Assembly (NCBI RefSeq): GCF_029893965.1
Contig: NZ_JARXXP010000003.1
Span: 416,197-480,196, forward strand
Origin: Paenibacillus sp. PastM-3
Lineage (GTDB): Bacteria; Bacillota; Bacilli; Paenibacillales; Paenibacillaceae
DNA: 64,000 nucleotides
Direction: 5' to 3'
The position numbers and the translations under genes are program-made. This document shows positions 52,122 through 60,214 of this stretch, in pieces. Position 1 is the first letter of the stretch, and each line of letters opens with the position of its first letter. The notes beneath the pieces were generated by a model. The model was given only the letters and a program-made list of their open reading frames with translations, had not been told where the DNA came from and made no database searches.

Positions 52122-53129
52122 ATGGATGTTAAAAAAGCACAATCCTTTATCACCCAGAATGCGATCTATATCGTACTGGTCATTCTAATCCTGGGGATTA
52201 TCGTATACGAACCAAGCTTTATGTCGGTTAACACTTTACGTGACGTACTGATTCAATCTTCAACACGTGTCATTATTGCCCTCGGGGTGGCCTTCATCCT
52301 CATTACTGCAGGTACCGACTTGTCGGCAGGCCGCGTAGTCGGCTTCACCGCTGTTATCTCGGCATCGATGCTGCAAATTCCGGATTATTCCCGCCGGTTC
52401 TTCCCGGATCTGCCGCAGGTGCATGTTCTGCTTCCTATCGCTATCGCTATCGTGGCCGGTCTTCTCTGCGGTTTGGTCAACGGTCTCGTCGTTTCCAAGC
52501 TCAATGTTCCGCCGTTCATTGCCACACTGGGTACGATGCTGATCGTATACGGCGTAAACTCCCTGTACTTCGATATGGACCCGAACCAGTCGCAGCCAAT
52601 CGGCGGACTTCGTGAGGATTTCACCAAGATCGGCTCCGGCTTTATCGGCAGCGGCCAGTATTCCATACCTTACATTGTCATTATAGCGATTGCCGTCGCA
52701 GCCATTGTCTGGGTGCTGTTTAACAAAACGAAACTCGGTAAAAATATGTACGCCATCGGCGGCAACATGCAGGCTGCCAAGGTTTCCGGTATCAACGTAT
52801 CCAAGAACCTGATCTACATCTACGCTATCGCCGGTGCCCTGTACGGTCTTGCCGGTGTACTCGAAGCTGCAAGAACAGGCGGCGCTACGAACAACTATGG
52901 TAACATGTACGAGCTTGACGCCATCGCAGCCTGCGTAGTCGGCGGCGTATCCACTACAGGCGGTATCGGTACGGTTCCGGGTGTACTCGTCGGGGTTATC
53001 ATCTTCACCCTCATTAACTACGGTCTGACCTTCATCGGCATCAGCCCTTATTATCAATTGATCATCAAAGGCCTTATCATCATCGCTGCGGTATCGTTTG
53101 ATATGCGGAAGTACTCGTCGAAGAAGTAG
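52122..53129 (+). CDS. mglC: Galactose/methyl-galactoside ABC transporter, permease
   Basis: A 335-residue integral membrane permease of the RbsC/MglC family with about eight to ten hydrophobic segments. The family motif AIGGNMQAAKVSGINV near 211-226 (coupling helix to MglA) and a GGVSTTGGIGTVPGVLVG stretch near 274-291 are clear. TAAGGAGGAAC precedes the ATG. It starts 109 bases after mglA and closes the operon. Confidence 0.95.
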   Translation: MDVKKAQSFITQNAIYIVLVILILGIIVYEPSFMSVNTLRDVLIQSSTRVIIALGVAFILITAGTDLSAGRVVGFTAVISASMLQIPDYSRRFFPDLPQVHVLLPIAIAIVAGLLCGLVNGLVVSKLNVPPFIATLGTMLIVYGVNSLYFDMDPNQSQPIGGLREDFTKIGSGFIGSGQYSIPYIVIIAIAVAAIVWVLFNKTKLGKNMYAIGGNMQAAKVSGINVSKNLIYIYAIAGALYGLAGVLEAARTGGATNNYGNMYELDAIAACVVGGVSTTGGIGTVPGVLVGVIIFTLINYGLTFIGISPYYQLIIKGLIIIAAVSFDMRKYSSKK

Positions 53130-53186
53130 GCTTGGGAGTCTCGGTGTCTGGGCGTCACTCCCGTCACCCCGCTCGGGCGTAACTCC

Positions 53187-53293
53187 GGGAAAGCTTTGGG
53201 CTTCCGGCCGCTGTTATGTTTGGATTTCCTGATTTGAACCGCTAATCGCGTTAGAAATCCAAACATAGCTAATGCTTCCGAAGTGAGCTTTCC
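53187..53293. repeat. Large hairpin element after mglC
   Basis: Inner arms TATGTTTGGATTTC (53215-53228) and GAAATCCAAACATA (53254-53267) are a perfect 14-bp pair; outer arms GGAAAGCTTTGGGCTTCCGG and 53274-53293 pair imperfectly. The whole forms one long stem of about 107 bases. Confidence 0.8.
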
Positions 53294-53308
53294 TGCGGAA
53301 AGCTTTCA

Positions 53309-53330
53309 GGCGGACGCTCCGCTCCTCCAG
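53309..53330. repeat. GGACGCTCCGC-type dispersed motif
   Basis: GGCGGACGCTCCGCTCCTCC is repeated in inverse form at 63813-63835 with one extra G, and a shorter relative lies near 63925. This points to a dispersed intergenic repeat family. Confidence 0.6.
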
Positions 53331-53388
53331 CTTAACACTTTCCCTCCGTTACTCCCATTACCTCGCCAAGGTGGGGAGAAGCAGCAAA

Positions 53389-53425
53389 AAGCGTTTGCTA
53401 GCACTGAATAGCAAACGCTTTTTTT
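53389..53425. terminator. Strong bidirectional terminator
   Basis: Twelve-base stem AAGCGTTTGCTA / TAGCAAACGCTT, with A-run before and T-run after, so it can work on both strands. It probably ends mglBAC. Confidence 0.93.
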
Positions 53426-53536
53426 GTGTTTCGATTGCTTCGCTCCGAAACAAAACGCCAAGAAAAAACAAAAGCCCAGAAGACCAAAAGCCAAAAAGCC
53501 CAGCCAGCTTCTGTGCAAAGCCCGGCTCAGCATTCT

Positions 53537-53750
53537 CAACTGCAATAGTAGTGTAACCCCCGGCTTAACCCGCCAACTGCAATAGTAGTGTAACCTCCGG
53601 CTTAACCCGCCAACTGCAATAGTAGTGTAACCTCCGGCTTAACCCGCCAACTGCAATAGTAGTGTAACCTCCGGCTTAACCCACCAACTGCAATAGTAGT
53701 GTACCCCCGGCGTAACCCAGCAACTGCAGAAGTGTAACCTCGACTGGCCG
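53537..53750. repeat. 37-bp tandem repeat, five full copies and one decayed
   Basis: Copies start at 53537, 53574, 53611, 53648 and 53685 with an exact 37-base period and begin CAACTGCAATAGTAGTGTAA. A sixth, shortened copy begins at 53721. There are no spacers, so it is a satellite and not CRISPR. 37 is not a multiple of 3 and no frame is kept open through all copies. Confidence 0.95.
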
Positions 53751-53867
53751 CACCAACCTTAGCATCAGTGCAAACCCAAGTGAGTCCACCAATCCAGGTA
53801 GTAGTGGAATCCACGGCATATCACAAGCCAAAAACTTTGTACAGGCCACCAGTCATCGCCCTAGACG

Positions 53868-54052
53868 CTAACGGACTCCACAGCCGTTATTTTCGCTAAA
53901 CGGCGCTCTTGTGGGAGCTAACGGACCGAGATGACCTTATTTCGCCCATGACAGGTTATTTTGAGGCTGAATTGGCCAAATAACGGCGCTGGTGTCCGTT
54001 AGAATGTGATACTTGGGATTTTGCAGCAGATAAGGTCATCTGAGTCCGTTAG
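53868..54052. repeat. 185-bp four-arm palindromic element, copy A
   Basis: CTAACGGAC occurs at 53868 and 53918 and its complement GTCCGTTAG at 53994 and 54044, giving spacing 50-76-50. Arms extend to about 25 bases (ACCGAGATGACCTTATT versus AATAAGGTCATCTGAGT). Copy B at 63266-63450 has identical spacing. Confidence 0.9.
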
Positions 54053-54059
54053 CCGGGTA

Positions 54060-54260
54060 AGGAGATGCGGAGATCATACGAAATGGACGCAAAGGGGATG
54101 TGAAGGACATGCGGAGGGCGTATAAAAGGGATACGGGGGTATACGAAGGGCGTACGGAGACATGCAAAGTGCATAGGACATGCCAAAGACAGACCAAGGA
54201 CATGCGAAGGGCGAAGGACATGCGGCGAAGAGCATGCAAAAGGTAAGAAAAGGATATACG
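54060..54260. repeat. Purine-rich low-complexity region
   Basis: About 200 bases rich in A and G on the plus strand, with recurring GGACATGC, GCGTACGG and ATACG words (GGACATGC near 54107, 54177, 54198 and 54218, the second reading AGGACATGCC). The minus-strand frames across it look like composition artefacts. No gene is called. Confidence 0.6.
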
Positions 54261-54315
54261 TGGGCAAGGGGGGCGACTCTGTTATCTGTGCCATTTCCAG
54301 CACCCAAGCAGCAAC

Positions 54316-54351
54316 AAAAAAGCAGCCGCTCGACTTAAATCGAGGGCTGCT
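54316..54351 (-). terminator. Terminator-like hairpin facing left
   Basis: AGCAGCC-G-CTCGA pairs with TCGAG-GGCTGCT; on the minus strand it is followed by TTTTTTG. No minus-strand gene lies to its right, so it may guard against antisense read-through from beyond 54480. Confidence 0.7.
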
Positions 54352-54480
54352 GCGTATCGCTATTTTTTTCAAGACCTTATTCAACATCATAGCAGAACGG
54401 AAAGAAACAGTCTATATTTTTTCCAGGGATTATTATACAGTGAGGTAGCCGGCAATACAGATGATCAGGAGTGTTGTTCA

Positions 54481-55476
54481 ATGAACGTTAACCTTAGCTG
54501 CCACCTTGACCCTGATGCATTGCAGAAATATATGAGTAAGGTGTTTGGAAGCTCTTATTTAATTTCGAGTGTACCCAGAATGCATGGCGGTGCCCAAAAG
54601 GTAGTTTATAAGGTAGACTGCACGAATGGATTCAGCTGTGTACTGTATGTTTGGGATCTGGCCATGAATTTTTTTCAACAGGAAATAGAGCAAAATAATA
54701 TCAATGCAGGTTCTTACGGCAGCGGCTTGTTTGCAGCCAGCAACAGGTTTTTGAAGGAACATTCCATCCGCACGCCGGCGCTTTACGATTTGAATAATGA
54801 CAGAACGGACTATAAGTTTGATTACGCGCTGGTTGAGTATATAGACGGGCAAAAAGCTGAAGCCTATTTCAGCCATCCGAATCCAGCAGTTAAGGAGCAT
54901 GTTTTGCAGCAGATCGGGACTCTGGTTAGCGCAATGCACAGTATTAAAAGAAACACTTTTGGCGCACCGGAGCAGCATTACAACGAGCCCAATATGGATC
55001 AATGTTATCTGCAGCTGCTGGAAAATGCGAAGCTTCAGTTGGCTTACGCAGTGCAGCATATCGACCTCATTAACACTAATAAAGAGAAGCTGCTCGATAA
55101 ACTGAATGAGCTTGCAGACAGGATCGGACCAAGGTCAGAATACGGGCTGATCCATGATGAACTCGGCCCCGACCATCTGCTGGTGAATGAGAAGCTGGAG
55201 CCTTACCTGATTGATATTGAGGGCGTTCGTTTTTTTGATATCGAGCATGAGCACAGCTTTCTGGAATTCAGATTCGGCGAGTATTACCGCTATTTGCAGA
55301 ACGATTCTCTTGATCCTGACAGAATGCGGTTTTACCGGTTCCATCATCATATCGCCTTAATCTCGGCCGGGCTGAAGCTGCTGCACCGCGGATATCCTGA
55401 TCAGGAATTTTCAAGGAATCTGGCAAAATATCATACAGAGCTGGCCATACGGTATATTGATCATAAATTATTTTAA
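54481..55476 (+). CDS. Aminoglycoside-phosphotransferase-fold protein with altered catalytic loop
   Basis: A 331-residue APH/choline-kinase-fold protein. The catalytic loop reads HDELGPDHLLV near residues 225-235, where kinases of this fold have H-G-D-L-x-P-x-N: Glu replaces the base Asp and His replaces the metal-binding Asn. The later metal Asp is kept in LIDIEG near 243. My recollection is that a subfamily of these proteins shares the HxELGPDHxLV form, so it may be a distinct enzyme type rather than a dead kinase. CAGGAGTG lies before the ATG. It is followed 17 bases later by a small unknown gene. Confidence 0.75.
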   Translation: MNVNLSCHLDPDALQKYMSKVFGSSYLISSVPRMHGGAQKVVYKVDCTNGFSCVLYVWDLAMNFFQQEIEQNNINAGSYGSGLFAASNRFLKEHSIRTPALYDLNNDRTDYKFDYALVEYIDGQKAEAYFSHPNPAVKEHVLQQIGTLVSAMHSIKRNTFGAPEQHYNEPNMDQCYLQLLENAKLQLAYAVQHIDLINTNKEKLLDKLNELADRIGPRSEYGLIHDELGPDHLLVNEKLEPYLIDIEGVRFFDIEHEHSFLEFRFGEYYRYLQNDSLDPDRMRFYRFHHHIALISAGLKLLHRGYPDQEFSRNLAKYHTELAIRYIDHKLF

Positions 55477-55492
55477 AGGGGAGCGAGACAAA

Positions 55493-55993
55493 ATGACTGG
55501 ACAAAAAATACAGTTAATGGGAGACTCGCTTGCACTAAACAACATAGAAGTGATCCTTGGGCAGAGTATTTATTGTAAAGCTGAGCATCACATCATCATG
55601 GTAGACGGCGTTTCTCTTGATGCACTTCTGCATAGACATTATCCCTTATACCATCTTGAAGGGTTAGTTCCGGTGATGCCGGACTGGCTTGATGTTCCAG
55701 GGGAGAGAGAGTTTATTTTATCAAGGTACAAGTGCACCAGTAAAGATTTTGTGATGCCGATCCTAATGTGCCCGGACGATTGTGATTTGAGCTGTACGGT
55801 GGTGGTTGCACATGTAGTCCGGACGGGAAGCAGGGTCGTCTGGAAAAAGCTTGGTATTGATATGAGCAGCAGAGAGGATATGTTGACGGGCGATGACCCT
55901 ATTGGAACTACGGTGGATTGGTTGGATGAAATTCCGGAATTAACCTTCAGAGAATCCGATTATACTTCTCAATTCAGCAAAATTTATCGTTAA
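55493..55993 (+). CDS. Hypothetical protein paired with the phosphotransferase-like gene
   Basis: A 166-residue soluble protein with no signal peptide. It has several Cys (CPDDCDLSCTVVV near 103-115) and acidic stretches, and resembles in size and composition small immunity or accessory proteins, but I recognise no family. I chose the ATG at 55493, preceded by AAAGGGGAGCGAG. The 17-base gap from the upstream gene supports one transcription unit. Confidence 0.65.
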   Translation: MTGQKIQLMGDSLALNNIEVILGQSIYCKAEHHIIMVDGVSLDALLHRHYPLYHLEGLVPVMPDWLDVPGEREFILSRYKCTSKDFVMPILMCPDDCDLSCTVVVAHVVRTGSRVVWKKLGIDMSSREDMLTGDDPIGTTVDWLDEIPELTFRESDYTSQFSKIYR

Positions 55994-56115
55994 CACGGGT
56001 GCCCCCCAGATTGAGCGGGAGATAAGTAAATTATGGTAGAATTTTACCGAACTTTCAGGGTATAGTGGAGGTGGAATAGTGCATTCCATATTGCAGTGGG
56101 GGGAGAAATCAGCAG

Positions 56116-56592
56116 ATGAATCAAACGTACCGCAAGCGTAACACGACTGCCTTCACGTTGGCCTCTTATTTTGCCTTGGCAGCCGGACTTTTCTTATTCT
56201 GTCTGGGTGTCTACAACGACACTTGGGAGCTGAATGTGAAGGGGTATTATATTCTGTGCATGGTGCTGATTACGATCAGCTGCATCGTTATGCAGAAGGT
56301 CGTCCGGGACAATACGGAAGATAGAGAAATCCGCCTTGAGAATCCGAAGCACCGGATGAGAAATACGGCCGCTTTTACCGGTATGGCCATTGCAGGGCTA
56401 GTGATAGGTTACGGCATGTTCTTTATTGGCCTTTATAATGCTCCATTTGAGTTAAATGTAAAAGGGTACTACATCGCTGTTATCCTGCTAATCTCGTATA
56501 GTGCGATCGGCGTGCAGAAGGTGACCCGGGACAACGCGGAAGATAAAGATATTCTGGCCGAGCTGGAATCCAAAAGGGATTATCAGGGATAA
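56116..56592 (+). CDS. YiaA/YiaB-type inner membrane protein, two tandem domains
   Basis: A 158-residue membrane protein built of two YiaAB repeats (about 8-70 and 78-152). Each has two transmembrane helices and the shared segments ELNVKGYYI and QKVxRDNxED. Function is unknown. ATG 56116 after GGGGGGAGAAA. It stands alone; GTATAGTGG near 56060 may be its -10. Confidence 0.85.
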   Translation: MNQTYRKRNTTAFTLASYFALAAGLFLFCLGVYNDTWELNVKGYYILCMVLITISCIVMQKVVRDNTEDREIRLENPKHRMRNTAAFTGMAIAGLVIGYGMFFIGLYNAPFELNVKGYYIAVILLISYSAIGVQKVTRDNAEDKDILAELESKRDYQG

Positions 56593-56726
56593 TAAGAGCA
56601 TTTAAACAAGAAAGGTCCATCCGGGGATGGGCCTTTGTGCTGCCGGGAAGTTAGCCTGTGTTAACGGTAAGCACTCTAGAATTATCAAAGAAATAGGTCT
56701 TAAACAAACATTAAAGGAGTTTTCGT

Positions 56727-56870
56727 ATGTTGCTTGCAATTAAGGTTATTAGAATTCTGCTATTTATAATTGCAGTTTTGTTATTTGCTTCATCAATGCC
56801 AATATTCGCAGGAACAACCTTGCTTATATTTTTGGGACTTTCGAAAATTCAGAAATCACTTAGTAAATAA
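56727..56870 (+). CDS. 47-residue single-pass membrane peptide
   Basis: Short frame starting at ATG 56727, seven bases after AAAGGAG. Residues 5-37 are almost wholly hydrophobic (two stretches split at a MPIFAGT bend) and the end is basic (SKIQKSLSK). The good ribosome site and sharp hydrophobic/basic layout suggest a true membrane peptide, but no family is recognised. Confidence 0.6.
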   Translation: MLLAIKVIRILLFIIAVLLFASSMPIFAGTTLLIFLGLSKIQKSLSK

Positions 56871-56897
56871 AGAAGAAGTAAGGATAAAATTAAGTTT

Positions 56898-57125
56898 GTG
56901 GAGGAGATAGCCGTCGACTATTTGAACCGTCATGTATGGATTGAAGCTGAATTATCCGTTCATCCATCGATGATGCACTCAGAGGCGGGGAGGACAATAA
57001 GGAGCCTTGGCACAGGATCAAAGACCACTCTGAGGAAGCCAATTCCCATCCCAAAGAGGGTCTGCTACTACACCATTCAATACATCTCTATCGGAGAGAA
57101 ATCGCCTAATCCCTTCAACGTATAA
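56898..57125 (+). pseudogene. Probable gene fragment with shifted frame
   Basis: A 75-residue frame from GTG 56898 reads plausibly to about HSEAG (near residue 31), then turns basic; the next frame over continues more naturally (EDNKEPWHRIKDHSEE). That suggests a single-base shift in a decayed gene. It also overlaps the convergent hydrolase pseudogene. Coding status doubtful. Confidence 0.3.
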
Positions 57126-58007
57126 TCAAAAAACTGCAGCACCAGCCGATTCATGCTCTCGATGCAGTAGTATTTATCAATGTCCGCTTTTCCGCCCTGC
57201 AGCAGGTAGGTAAGGAAGGGGGAGTACAGCGGAAGATCGGTTAGGCTCAAATGCTTGGCGCCGTTGAAATGAACGTTGTACACTTCAGCGAAAGTTTGCC
57301 CCCGCCGTCTGATTGGCAGCATACGCGGAGTTCTGCCCGAGCTGCTTCCATACATCGTCGGAGTAAATATTGAGCAGCGGGATGTTATAGGCTTCATTAG
57401 CCGCGGTAAAATCCCCCGTCTCCGGGTCATAACGAAGCTCGCTGAACAACGGGGCGTCCAGATTGAGAACGGCACCGATGCCATCGCGCTCCCGCCCGAG
57501 CCAGACACAGGCTGCGCCGCCCATCGAGTGGCCGAACACTCCGATTTTGGCCGGATCAATAAGCTGATAGACAGCAGGGCCGTTGCCTTTTGTAGCGTTC
57601 TCCACAACCGAATCTATCACCAAATTCATATCATCGGTGCGCAGCTTCAAAAGCAGTACAGGTGCAAAAGCCAACGTCAGCACAATGAGCATAAGGATTG
57701 CTTTTGCGACAATGGCTGAGCGTTTGAACACACGGGGATTTGCTTTGGGCTGCCGGATCAGCTGCAACATGCCTGTCACAGCCAAAAGAAGCAGCATACT
57801 TGCGCAAAAAATCCAGCTGAAGCTCCATTCAATCCCAGGCAACAGGGTGAGCATTACAAACACGATAAACACAGCAACTCTGACCAGGCTCTTTACTTTC
57901 CTGTGCCGCTGCTTCGTAACCAGACAATATACAGCCAAAGCAACTTCAACCATAAGTACAATCCCGAATAATACTTGTTCCATCTTCTTGTAATTCCTTT
58001 CCGGCAT
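57077..58007 (-). pseudogene. Decayed alpha/beta hydrolase (PAF-acetylhydrolase family)
   Basis: The first frame (58007-57285) has five membrane-like stretches, then jumps to DDMNLVIDSVVENATKG and the nucleophile elbow GVFGHSMGGAA followed by NLDAPLFSELRYDPETGDF. The middle region that normally links membrane part and elbow is missing. Near 57290 the frame breaks; the expected ending (YNVHFNGAKHLSLTDLPLYSP, then DKYYCIESMNRLVLQFFDYTL) continues in another frame to 57077. An internal deletion plus a frameshift leave no complete hydrolase. Confidence 0.8.
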
Positions 58008-58114
58008 GTAGTGTTGAGGATGGCTTCATCTTATGAAACCGCCGGAGGGAAGTATATAGATAATGAATAAGCTGTAGCTACAGGCCAATAAGCTGCAAAA
58101 ATAACCTTAATAGC

Positions 58115-58530
58115 CTATCCATCCTGCCGGTTATCCATCTTCAGCAGACGGAGTTTCTCGTTAATCTGCTCCGCTTCTTTTTTATCCTCCTGCCAGGATA
58201 ACAGCCGGACGATCCCGTAAACTGCGGCAATCTGCACCACCAAAAGGGCTGTAGGCAGGAAGCCCTTCACCATCCCGGTCACAGCTGCCAGGGAGACTAA
58301 AATGACCTCCAGCGCGGCAAAATGGACGATGACTCTGATACGCATATTCCGCTCGCTCACCCCGTCAGGTGTATACAAAATAATCCCCGTTAGTGTGCAG
58401 AAAAGTGAGAATCCCATGATGATATAAACGGTAATCAGATCATAGGCTTCGTCAGGATCAAAGATGGATCTTAACACAGTAATGATGATGATGACGGATG
58501 CGAAAATAATCAAAAAATCCCGCAGCGTAA
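58115..58530 (-). pseudogene. DUF3021-type membrane protein, start lost
   Basis: The frame encodes four transmembrane helices in DUF3021 style (IIMGFSLFCTLTGIILY, then AALEVILVSLAAVTGMV, then VVQIAAVYGIVRLL) and a charged tail. Upstream the frame reads TLRDFLIIFASV without an ATG and runs into the truncated LytTR gene. DUF3021 genes normally follow a LytTR regulator, so both halves come from one operon shortened by deletion. Confidence 0.65.
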
Positions 58531-58754
58531 ATGAACACCTTCCCGTCTACGGCTTCAAAATAATAGATGTCCTTGATCCTGATCCGGTGGACGCGTTCAT
58601 TCTGGTAACCAAGCAGCACGAGACTGTCGGTCTGAAGCCTATGTATCATACCCCGTATTTCCTCATCTTCCTCATGGCACCGGATAATGATCTCTTCTCC
58701 CTGTTCCCTGGGAATTAACACATTCTTTAAACAGAAGTCTATAATTTCCAGCAA
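58458..58754 (-). pseudogene. LytTR-domain regulator, truncated at C-terminus
   Basis: A 98-residue product reading correctly to IKDIYYFEAVDGKVFIY, the first half of a LytTR DNA-binding domain, then switching at about residue 80 to a nonsense tail (IRHHHHYC). The usual strands with F-R-x-S-K and the DNA-contact loop are missing. The frame that follows in another phase is the DUF3021 gene, so a deletion joins the two. Confidence 0.7.
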
Positions 58755-58835
58755 TTACTCTAGGGAAATGTCCGTTATTTTCTTATAATAGAGAAATAAA
58801 GAGCGCTTGAGCACATCTGAGAGGACGTTAGATCT

Positions 58836-60074
58836 TTGTTTGAAACCCTACTATTGAATTTTCTGTTCATTTTATTTCCGGTGTTGATTGTTGTTATCTT
58901 TTTTGAAAATAGAGCAAACCGGTACAATAACAAACTGCTGGTGTTTATGTCCGCAGTCACCATGATCCTGTGCATTGCCAAGCCGATTAAGCTGGAGATG
59001 GGCTTTATTTATGATCTGCGCTATGTGCCGTTTATTCTTGTGGCGTTATTCGGCGGGTACAGGAACGTGCTTCCGTTATATCTGATTCTAAATGTATACC
59101 GGTTGTATATCGGCGGGGCAGGTATTATTCCGTCCTTCCTGTTTTCCACAGCGGTGCTGCTGATTGTGCCGTTTTTAAGCAAATGGTTTATCAGACAGAG
59201 CGCCAACCGGCGGATTGTGTCGGCAACCTTTATTGCGGCGCTGACGATGGGCATCTATCTGATTATCCTCGGGGTGATGAAAGGGACGCTGGACAGGCAG
59301 TTCTGGACCCTGACGTTCTATGCCTTGACGACCCATGTCGGAGTAATGAGCATTATTATGATTCTGATCGAGCAGATCATTACCAATATCCGGAACCGGG
59401 ACCGGATTCTCCAGTCGGAGCGCCTGAATGTCGTCAGTGAGCTGGCGGCCAGTGTGTCACATGAAATCAGAAATCCGCTTACGGTGACGAGCGGCTTCCT
59501 GCAGCTGCTTAACAAATCCGGTAATATTACGCCCGAGGAGAAGGGCTATGTGGAGCTGTCCCTGCAGGAGCTGAACCGAGCGGAGAAGATTGTCAGTGAT
59601 TATCTTTCTTTTGCCAAGCCGCAATCCGGGAATATGGTGTTCTCCAATATGCTGCAAGAAGCCGAGTATACCAAAAATATCATCATGCCCTTTGCCACCA
59701 TTCACAAGGTTGACGTTCAGTTCCATTTCACCAATACACTGAATACCAGCTATGACAAAAATCAGATTCAGCAGTGCCTGATCAACCTTTACAAAAATGG
59801 CATAGAAGCCATGAAAGAGAAGGAAGGCGGCACCCTGACCATTCAGATCTCGGAAAATAAGCAGAATATTATAATCAGCATCCGGGACACCGGAGTTGGC
59901 ATGACGAAAGAGGAAATTTCACGGCTCGGCAAGCCGTATTACTCCACCAAGGAGGAAGGAACCGGCCTGGGAATGCTTATGGTATACAGCACTGTGGACA
60001 AGCTCAAAGGGGACATAGCGGTTGAGAGTGAAAAGGGCAGGGGAACCACCTTCCTGATTACGATTCCCGCCTGA
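58836..60074 (+). CDS. Sensor histidine kinase, KinB-like with multi-pass sensor
   Basis: A 412-residue kinase. Residues 1-185 form about six transmembrane helices of the LytS/KinB type (FIYDLRYVPFILVALFGGYR). The HisKA box ELAASVSHEIRNPLTVTSGFLQLL near 204-227 has phospho-His211, and HATPase motifs N (CLINLYKNGIEAM), G1 (RDTGVGM) and G2 (GTGLGM) are complete. TTG start at 58836 with AGAGGACG upstream. It has no response regulator beside it, as is usual for kinases that feed the sporulation phosphorelay. Confidence 0.88.
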   Translation: MFETLLLNFLFILFPVLIVVIFFENRANRYNNKLLVFMSAVTMILCIAKPIKLEMGFIYDLRYVPFILVALFGGYRNVLPLYLILNVYRLYIGGAGIIPSFLFSTAVLLIVPFLSKWFIRQSANRRIVSATFIAALTMGIYLIILGVMKGTLDRQFWTLTFYALTTHVGVMSIIMILIEQIITNIRNRDRILQSERLNVVSELAASVSHEIRNPLTVTSGFLQLLNKSGNITPEEKGYVELSLQELNRAEKIVSDYLSFAKPQSGNMVFSNMLQEAEYTKNIIMPFATIHKVDVQFHFTNTLNTSYDKNQIQQCLINLYKNGIEAMKEKEGGTLTIQISENKQNIIISIRDTGVGMTKEEISRLGKPYYSTKEEGTGLGMLMVYSTVDKLKGDIAVESEKGRGTTFLITIPA

Positions 60075-60214
60075 GGCCCTTATCCGGACCGATAATCAGC
60101 GCAATACGGGTATAGCTATTCATTATAACGGATGATAGATCATTAGTAGAACAGTACAGCTGAACAGATATGCTATAGTAGCTGTATTAATTCAACTGAT
60201 GAGGAGATTGACCG

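Noticed and set aside
53537..53750. CRISPR array
   Set aside because: The 37-base units are contiguous, with no unique spacers between them, and no cas gene is near.
54036..54390. Minus-strand 113-codon frame in the purine-rich region
   Set aside because: Composition is an artefact of word repeats (Pro/Phe/Ser-rich), no ribosome site, and it ends across the palindromic element.
60075..60214. SAM riboswitch before the MetE-like gene
   Set aside because: Expected for yxjG/yxjH relatives, but the 140-base leader lacks the S-box core and terminator.
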